From an uncultured Bacilli bacterium (GTDB lineage Bacteria > Bacillota_I > Bacilli_A > RF39 > UBA660), in contig CANRLB010000012.1 of the NCBI GenBank assembly GCA_947631365.1, forward strand, positions 1 to 19,370: a stretch of 19,370 nucleotides of DNA, given 5' to 3'. Under the pieces are notes generated by a model. The model worked only from the letters and a program-made list of their open reading frames with translations, searched no databases and was not told where the DNA came from. Of this stretch, positions 15,105 through 19,370 are shown one piece after another (position 1 is the stretch's first letter; each line of letters begins with the position of its first letter). The translations under genes and the position numbers were made by a program.

Positions 15105-16199
15105 TTAATTCTCCTTATTTAAAAATTCATTCAACCAAATAGAGGGGTAGCCTAAATATTTAATAGAAAACTTATAAACCCCTTTAATATCGTCTTTTTT
15201 TATTTTCATATAATCGATTGTGTTATTCGCATCTCCTTTGGTAATGTAAAAAGAATCATTTATACTTACTACCCGGTGAACGATAATTTGATTGTTATAT
15301 TCAAAAACAATAATATCTTTTGGAGAAATATTTTCTTTTTTTTCATATATCACCACATCTCCTCTTTTAAATGTTGGACTCATACTATTCGATAAAATAG
15401 AAATAGGTTGATATTTAAATAAGCCGAGCATAAAAATTATAAGTAGAGAAGATATTATTAAAGTTATAGTATCAATTATGATTGAAGATTTTTTAAAATA
15501 TCTTATTGGTTTAATATGAAAAACAAAATACTTAAATAGATAATAGTAAATTGCTGATTTAATTAGTGAAAAAGAGCCTTGAATAAACCAATTACTATAA
15601 GGAATAAAGCGTAATAAATAAATAGGAACTTCATTAAATAATTTAATTATTATAGGAATATTATAATGAGAGTTTAAAGATAAGTAACTAAATAAAATGT
15701 TTTGTGCAATAATAGGAATAATTATTGAAACAATATATTGAAACAAAATAATATTATGAGAAAGAAGAAGGGCTTTAAAATTAATTTCACTTATGATAAT
15801 AAGAAAGGTAATTAAAGCTCTAAATAAAAGTGTTTCATTACTTTTTATAAGTTTGTAGCGAATTATTTCCATACCAAATATTGGTAAAATAACTTTGCTT
15901 AAATTTTCTAAAATATTTATTAAGCTGTGATCATAAAGGCTTTTAGAAAAGCCAAAAATAAAACCAGATGTATAGTAGAATATAAAAAAGATAAGAACGA
16001 TAATTAAAGTTTGATTAAAATATTTTTTTCTTAAAACATTTTTATCTTGATAATAGAAAAAAATTAAAAAAATTAACCAAAATAAAGGGTTAAAATAATT
16101 TATATAAAAACCATTATTATATAAAAAGATATGACTTATAGTATAAATTAGTAAAATAAAAAATAACTTCTTATTCTTAAGATTCTTTCTTTTGAACAT
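15105..16199 (-). CDS. SipW-type signal peptidase I with long N-terminal membrane domain
   Basis: This enzyme removes signal peptides at the outer face of the membrane, most likely from the TasA-like protein encoded just upstream. The peptidase domain is at about 262-364: SNSMSPTFKRGD with the nucleophile Ser272, IIVHRVV with His308 and TKGDANNTID with Asp323. Histidine in place of lysine marks the ER/archaeal (SipW) subclass, whose members use Ser-His-Asp. At 364 residues it is nearly twice the usual SipW length because residues 1-230 add about six membrane helices. The ATG at 16199 lies inside the end of the TasA-like gene (23-base overlap), and one base separates it from the downstream gene, so the three genes form a coupled operon. 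Confidence 0.88.
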   Translation of the reverse strand: MFKRKNLKNKKLFFILLIYTISHIFLYNNGFYINYFNPLFWLIFLIFFYYQDKNVLRKKYFNQTLIIVLIFFIFYYTSGFIFGFSKSLYDHSLINILENLSKVILPIFGMEIIRYKLIKSNETLLFRALITFLIIISEINFKALLLSHNIILFQYIVSIIIPIIAQNILFSYLSLNSHYNIPIIIKLFNEVPIYLLRFIPYSNWFIQGSFSLIKSAIYYYLFKYFVFHIKPIRYFKKSSIIIDTITLIISSLLIIFMLGLFKYQPISILSNSMSPTFKRGDVVIYEKKENISPKDIIVFEYNNQIIVHRVVSINDSFYITKGDANNTIDYMKIKKDDIKGVYKFSIKYLGYPSIWLNEFLNKEN

Positions 16200-16677
16200 A
16201 TTGAATTATCCCCGTTAATGTTTTAGTTTTAACATCAGGAATACTTTCAGATGCCTTTACATAAGTTACCATAATATTAAAAGTTGTTTTATCGCCAACA
16301 TTTAAATCTTTTTTGAGTTCAGATGTAGTATAATTAATTTCTTCAATACCATCAATTTCTTCTGTAAAGATTATAGTTTGTAATTCCGCATCAATGGTTC
16401 CTAGATTTTCAATAGTAACTTCATAAATTATTTCATCACCTGGTTTATTTAGTTTAGCACTAAATGTGGCAGAATCTTTCGTAAAAGTCGGCGTTCCAGC
16501 ATCACAACCTTTGGGAACTTGGATTGCTTTAATGTTTGTTATTCGAACATCCCACTCACCGGTAATTTCCGTAGTTCCTTTAATAGAAAAATCAGTTGCA
16601 AATGTGGAATAACCAACTGTCATTAAAATTATAGTTGCAAGAAAGGCTATAAGAATTATCATTTTATGATTATGCAT
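16177..16677 (-). CDS. TasA/camelysin-like exported protein
   Basis: This 166-residue protein starts with a signal peptide (about 1-27: MHNHKM, a hydrophobic stretch, then GYSTFAT). The following TDFSIKGTTEITGEWDVRIT is the start of a TasA/CalY-like domain, the biofilm-fibre family whose export depends on SipW-type peptidases. Later KLNKPGDEIIYEVTIENLGTIDAEL is the conserved beta-sandwich segment. It lacks a sorting motif and a C-terminal membrane helix. It is the first gene of a three-gene minus-strand operon with its own peptidase. AAAGGA precedes the ATG with a nine-base gap. It probably forms an extracellular fibre or matrix, as inferred from the family. Confidence 0.85.
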   Translation of the reverse strand: MHNHKMIILIAFLATIILMTVGYSTFATDFSIKGTTEITGEWDVRITNIKAIQVPKGCDAGTPTFTKDSATFSAKLNKPGDEIIYEVTIENLGTIDAELQTIIFTEEIDGIEEINYTTSELKKDLNVGDKTTFNIMVTYVKASESIPDVKTKTLTGIIQYVQKKES

Positions 16678-16707
16678 ATCATATTTTCCTTTCTATTTAG
16701 CAATTTT

Positions 16708-16742
16708 GGGATTTATACTATCCCACTCATAATTTATGCCAA
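16708..16742 (-). promoter_or_regulatory. Possible promoter and overlapping operator of the TasA-like operon
   Basis: On the minus strand TTGGCA (16742-16737) and TATAAA (16717-16712) are 19 bases apart, a little long. GGGAT (16708-16712) and ATCCC (16720-16724) form an inverted repeat centred on the -10 box, where a bound repressor would block transcription. These are the only short G and C runs in the intergenic region, which makes the symmetry more notable. Confidence 0.35.
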
Positions 16743-16859
16743 ATTAAATATTTTGTATGGTTATTTTGCCCAAACTATTTAGTTAAAATTAGATTTTCTT
16801 CATTAGAAAAATATAAAATAAAAAATATTATCAATTTATTCGGTAGCTTTTGAAAATAA

Positions 16860-16961
16860 AAAAGGCGAACCAATAGGTTTGAAAAAATTGCATTTAGAGC
16901 ATATAGAGAATTAGTACGACTACTTAACATAAAAAATGTAAAATATGTAGAATTAATGTAA
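16860..16961 (+). pseudogene. Possible coding relic, C-terminal end of a lost gene
   Basis: The 334 bases between 16678 and 17011 hold no intact gene. One frame from 16860 to the TAA at 16959 reads NRFEKIAFRAYRELVRLL then NIKNVKYVELM, which looks like real protein but has no start codon and a stop just upstream. A second frame (16822-16908) reads SVAFENKKGEPIGLKK, so an older frameshifted gene may lie here. I cannot name the family. Confidence 0.3.
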
Positions 16962-16964
16962 AAT
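16936..16964 (+). repeat. Direct repeat ATGTAAAAT upstream of a promoter
   Basis: ATGTAAAAT occurs at 16936-16944 and 16956-16964, exactly 20 bases apart, about two helical turns, just upstream of the -10 box at 16981. The placement suits a regulator binding twice on one face of the DNA. The first copy also lies in a possible coding relic, so chance is possible. Confidence 0.35.
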
Positions 16965-16986
16965 GTAATTGAATTTGTGGTATAAT
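16958..16986 (+). promoter_or_regulatory. Extended -10 promoter for the small acidic protein gene
   Basis: TATAAT (16981-16986) preceded by TGG (16978-16980) gives a perfect extended -10. The -35 place (GTAAAA, 16958-16963) is weak. AAGGAG at 16996-17001 is the ribosome site for the ATG at 17012. Confidence 0.65.
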
Positions 16987-17011
16987 TAAGAACAGAAGGA
17001 GTGTTTAAAAT

Positions 17012-17260
17012 ATGGATAATAAAAATCTTTTTTATAACGACCCAAAACCTACTGATTATTTAACTGATTATGGTAAAGGTTTTGTACCTGATATCGATCC
17101 AAAAAAAGATTTTGCTAAGAAGGGTCTATCTTTTAGATCAGTTGATGGTAGTGAATGGCCTACAATGGAAGAAGCTGAAGCTGTTAATAGAGCTTTTTAT
17201 GAATCATTAATTGTTGAAAATCAAAAAAATATTGAAGAAGAACCAAGACATAATAGGTAA
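17012..17260 (+). CDS. Small acidic hypothetical protein
   Basis: This 82-residue protein has no signal peptide or membrane segment. It is rich in Asp and Glu, with a central DGSEWPTMEEAEAVNRAFYE segment that looks helical and ends in a charged, probably disordered tail. I do not recognise a family. A clear promoter with extended -10, an AAGGAG ribosome site and a downstream hairpin make it a complete one-gene unit, so it is probably expressed despite its size. Confidence 0.6.
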   Translation: MDNKNLFYNDPKPTDYLTDYGKGFVPDIDPKKDFAKKGLSFRSVDGSEWPTMEEAEAVNRAFYESLIVENQKNIEEEPRHNR

Positions 17261-17320
17261 AATATTTTACATTCTTATTAGTTATTAATATGCAATTGTT
17301 TTTTGTATATTGACAATCTG

Positions 17321-17353
17321 AATATCGGTAAATAATAATTTATCGATATTTTT
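17321..17353 (+). terminator. Probable terminator after the small acidic gene
   Basis: AATATCGGTAAAT (17321-17333) pairs with ATTTATCGATATT (17338-17350) around a four-base loop, with one G-U pair, followed by T residues. It lies about 60 bases after the stop. Confidence 0.55.
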
Positions 17354-17425
17354 AATTTAAAAAATCAATTATCATTCAATCAAATAGCAAAAATAAAAAA
17401 AGTAATATTCATTTAGGTATATTTA

Positions 17426-17643
17426 ATGACAATTGAATCGAGATTTAGTAAAAACAAAATAATGCCATATAAGCAAATAACTAAAGAAGATGTAGTATTT
17501 GTTAAAAAATCTAGTGGTAATGTAGAGCTTATTTTACAATTAAATATGTAATGTTTTTTGATTTAAATACAATTTCAATTATGTGTAGATGAAGCCTTTT
17601 GGATAAGCAAGAAAAATAGTCGTTATGCAACATTGATTTATTA
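17426..17643 (+). pseudogene. ASCH-domain-like gene relic with in-frame stops
   Basis: The 650 bases between 17261 and 17910 hold no intact gene. From the ATG at 17426 one frame reads TIESRFSKNKIMPYKQ, then VVFVKKSSGNVE, reaches a TAA at 17549 and another soon after, and continues in the same frame as LCVDEAFWISKKNSRYATLI to a TAG at 17642. Those segments match, from memory, consecutive parts of small ASCH (PUA-like) RNA-associated proteins, whose usual text is close to KTIESRFSKNKI and FW..KK.SRYATLI. The part before TIESRF is missing. Another unassigned coding scrap (IPYYEDSIKRKYEKTYILKD) lies at 17729-17803. This is clearly decayed rather than frameshifted by sequencing. Confidence 0.6.
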
Positions 17644-17910
17644 GTTAAATGCAAACATGGATTAAATTAAACAATATTGATGATATAAATTAAATAACAA
17701 AATTTAAGCTACAATAATATATTATAATATTCCTTATTATGAAGATTCTATAAAAAGAAAATATGAAAAAACATATATATTAAAAGATAATGAAACATTA
17801 TAATTACATTTCTTCCCACTTTGAAAACACTATCGCAATTTATTAGGAAATTTACTAGGAAATATATTATAATATATTTATAAAAGACAATAGATAGGAA
17901 AAGATTTAAA

Positions 17911-18255
17911 ATGGAAAAAACAAATGCAAATGATTTTTTAGGAAAAGAAGTTACAGTAAAGGTAGATAGACAATTAGGTTCAAGACATCCTAAACATGGA
18001 TTTATGTATATGTTAAATTATGGCTATATACCTAACACCATTAGTGGTGATGGAGAAGAGTTAGATGCTTATTTAGTTGGTGAATTTGAACCTATTGAAG
18101 AAAGTAAAGGCAAAGTAATAGCTATTATTCATAGAACAAATGACGATGATGATAAGCTAGTCGTTTCAAAAAATGGTAGGGAATATTCTGATGATGCAAT
18201 TAGAGCTATGACAGAATTTCAAGAACGTTTTTTTGAATCGATTATTATTAGATAA
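17911..18255 (+). CDS. ppa: Short family-I inorganic pyrophosphatase
   Basis: The enzyme splits pyrophosphate to phosphate, pulling biosynthetic reactions forward. Conserved segments include FLGKEVTVKVDR, HPKHGFMYMLNYGYIPN, ISGDGEELDAYLVGEFEP (metal-binding D47 and D52) and HRTNDDDDKLVV (D80, D81, K82). Compared with the E. coli D-G-D-x-x-D metal site, the middle Asp is Glu49. At 114 residues it is shorter than the usual 170-180; the outer strands at the N-terminus are missing, a form common in Firmicutes. A TATAAT at 17868 is the probable -10, and TAGGAAAT is repeated twice just upstream (17844 and 17856). Activity is likely but unproven, and a related small-molecule phosphatase is possible. 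Confidence 0.82.
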   Translation: MEKTNANDFLGKEVTVKVDRQLGSRHPKHGFMYMLNYGYIPNTISGDGEELDAYLVGEFEPIEESKGKVIAIIHRTNDDDDKLVVSKNGREYSDDAIRAMTEFQERFFESIIIR

Positions 18256-18273
18256 AAATTAGAAAGTCATTTT

Positions 18274-18363
18274 ATGTTAGAAGTAAAATTATATGAATTA
18301 GGTTATTGTGATGAAAAAGGATACACAAGAGTTGTTTGTGTATGCAAATATCATGATAAATAG
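18274..18363 (+). pseudogene. NUDIX-hydrolase-like N-terminal stub
   Basis: An ATG 18 bases after the pyrophosphatase stop opens 29 codons, MLEVKLYELGYCDEKGYTRV then VCVCKYHDK, before a TAG. The opening resembles the first two strands of NUDIX hydrolases of the 8-oxo-dGTPase type, where K-Y-x-x-K-W follows; the TAG falls where Trp would stand. No NUDIX box follows in any frame within the remaining 146 bases, so the rest is lost. It could also be an unrelated tiny protein. Confidence 0.35.
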
Positions 18364-18509
18364 ACTATATGGTAATTAATAATTACAACATTATTTTTTT
18401 TAATATGCTATTTTGATTACTATCCATATAATTGGCAATTTTTATTAAATTTTTAAATATATCATCATCATTTTGAAGGTTAGATTTTAGTTAGTAATAA
18501 GTTCTTTAT

Positions 18510-19208
18510 TTAAGAATTTAATATCCACTCTATAATTAGCTTTTTAATTTCATAGTATTCTTGTTCTTCAAATTGCATATTTGCTATGCAAAATCTTTTA
18601 GAAGCTATATGGGAGCAAAACATACATTCATATAAATCAAAACAATCTTGAATAAATAGAGAATTGCTTACTTTATTAGAACATATAACATTATAACTAT
18701 TGCTACAATCTTTCGAATCATCACATCTTATACTAAAATTACATGTTCCAGATCTTTGTGATGCAAGTAAAAATTCACTATGGCCACAAGAATCACAATA
18801 AATTAAATTTTTAGAATCACTACAATCAGTACTTCTATATATATTTTCACATCTATAAATAGTATCACTTTTAATAACATTAATTGAATCATAAACTCTT
18901 TCTGTTGTAGTTAAATTGATTGTATTCCAAATATCAATTAATTCTTGTAGATTATTAATTTCTTTTTTAGGTAACATCCATCCGTCTGTTTCATCTCTTT
19001 TTTCCATATTTTTATTTGTAATAAATCTACCACTATTGATAGCATCAGCCCAAGTTATTTCATTTGTAGTTGAGTCATTTACTTGTTTTGGTAGTTTAAT
19101 ATCAAAAGCAAATTTTTCTAATAATACATCTAAAGAATAATTATTATCCCTATCAAATACACTTTTGAATATTTTATTAACAATTTCTAAAGCTTTCGAA
19201 TCATTCAT
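18510..19208 (-). CDS. Cysteine-rich solenoid-like protein, unknown function
   Basis: This 232-residue protein has no signal peptide. Residues 1-105 are charged and largely helical. From 118 to 210 there are twelve cysteines (120, 129, 138, 141, 156, 162, 168, 176, 189, 195, 198, 207), mostly in short units such as C..S or S..C, for example YRCENIYRSTDCSDSKNLIYC and IRCDDSKDCSNSYNVICSN. The C-terminal FCIANMQFEEQEYYEIKKL is a helix-forming end I associate with Cys-rich repeat proteins of uncultured bacteria. The regular spacing suggests a beta-solenoid with stacked Cys and Ser rows, perhaps metal-binding. AGAAAGGTG is upstream, overlapping the end of the preceding gene, from which three bases separate it. 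I do not recognise a function. Confidence 0.65.
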   Translation of the reverse strand: MNDSKALEIVNKIFKSVFDRDNNYSLDVLLEKFAFDIKLPKQVNDSTTNEITWADAINSGRFITNKNMEKRDETDGWMLPKKEINNLQELIDIWNTINLTTTERVYDSINVIKSDTIYRCENIYRSTDCSDSKNLIYCDSCGHSEFLLASQRSGTCNFSIRCDDSKDCSNSYNVICSNKVSNSLFIQDCFDLYECMFCSHIASKRFCIANMQFEEQEYYEIKKLIIEWILNS

Positions 19209-19211
19209 TTT

Positions 19212-19370
19212 TTACACACCTTTCTTATTTGTTGAATTAGATATTAAAATATCTTTTAAATTTACATTAGTATTTATGTTAAAATTGGTTTTAAAACTAT
19301 TTTGTTTATCTTTTATACTTTCATTACTATTATTTATACTTGGTTTATTAATTCTAGGAATACTTGTAAA
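19212..19370 (-). CDS. C-terminal end of an Asn-rich protein, cut by the window edge
   Basis: One minus-strand frame is open from the right edge to a TAA at 19212-19214, giving 52 residues: FTSIPRINKPSINNSNESIK, more Asn, Ser and Lys, then LKDILISNSTNKKGV. The composition suggests a disordered or low-complexity tail. Its stop lies three bases before the Cys-rich gene, so the two are co-transcribed and may act together. The main domain is outside the window, so no function can be given. Confidence 0.65.
   Translation of the reverse strand, partial: FTSIPRINKPSINNSNESIKDKQNSFKTNFNINTNVNLKDILISNSTNKKGV

Noticed and set aside
17310..17338. TTGACA as a promoter for the ASCH relic
   Set aside because: A perfect -35 but no acceptable -10 at 16-18 bases, and it runs into the hairpin at 17321.
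18383..18490. Minus-strand coding-like scrap (NDDDIFKNLIKIANYM)
   Set aside because: No usable start codon and a stop just upstream; too short in AT-rich sequence to call.
18916..19140. Plus-strand open frame antisense to the Cys-rich gene
   Set aside because: Shadow; the hydrophobic product arises from the complement of charged codons.

Overview
The window is a very AT-rich stretch of bacterial chromosome. Codon use is dominated by AAA, TTA, GAA, AAT and AGA, with strong AGGAGG-type ribosome sites and sigma-A-like promoters. Trp is read from TGG, and TGA works as a stop: the Ku gene ends in TGA overlapping the next ATG, so the standard bacterial code (table 11) fits better than the Mycoplasma code. 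A PrgI-type secretion protein, a SipW/TasA-like export module, BclA-like collagen proteins and Ku/LigD together suggest a low-GC Firmicute or Mycoplasmatota-related gut bacterium (RF39-like or Erysipelotrichia-like). That placement is inference; there is no rRNA or tRNA here.

Layout. 1-43: tail of a truncated gene, then a UUCG-loop terminator. 137-3793: a self-contained type IV secretion-like operon with its own promoter and terminator (membrane protein with a VirB2/TrbC-like end, PrgI protein, separate VirB4 N-terminal-type protein, VirB4 ATPase). 3836-6944: a same-strand cluster with an HExxH metallopeptidase-like protein, an HNH-like protein, Ku and a single-domain ATP-dependent DNA ligase, i.e. 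a minimal non-homologous end-joining pair with two possible accessory proteins. 6955-7722 (minus): Cys-cluster protein of unknown role behind a near-consensus promoter. 7872-10181: two tandem collagen-like proteins ending at a bidirectional terminator. 10224-11159 (minus): unknown protein. 11349-13633: a Ppx/GppA-like protein followed by a PurA-superfamily enzyme whose catalytic Asp position is Ser. This is the most unusual pair in the window. 14183-16677 (minus): a DUF5305-like protein, a SipW-type signal peptidase and a TasA/camelysin-like fibre protein. 17012-18255: a small acidic protein and a short family-I pyrophosphatase among decaying genes. 18510-19370 (minus): a Cys-rich solenoid-like protein and the end of another gene.

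The right half is a gene graveyard. I could read one two-frameshift pseudogene (13762-14134), an ASCH-like relic with in-frame stops (17426-17643), a NUDIX-like N-terminal stub (18274-18363) and a weaker relic (16860-16961). The proteins whose relics resemble known families are of nucleotide or RNA 'housekeeping' type, and the surviving Ppx-like, PurA-like and pyrophosphatase genes lie in the same stretch, so this may be a nucleotide-metabolism accessory region in flux. No insertion sequence, CRISPR array, tRNA, rRNA, relaxase or integrase was seen.
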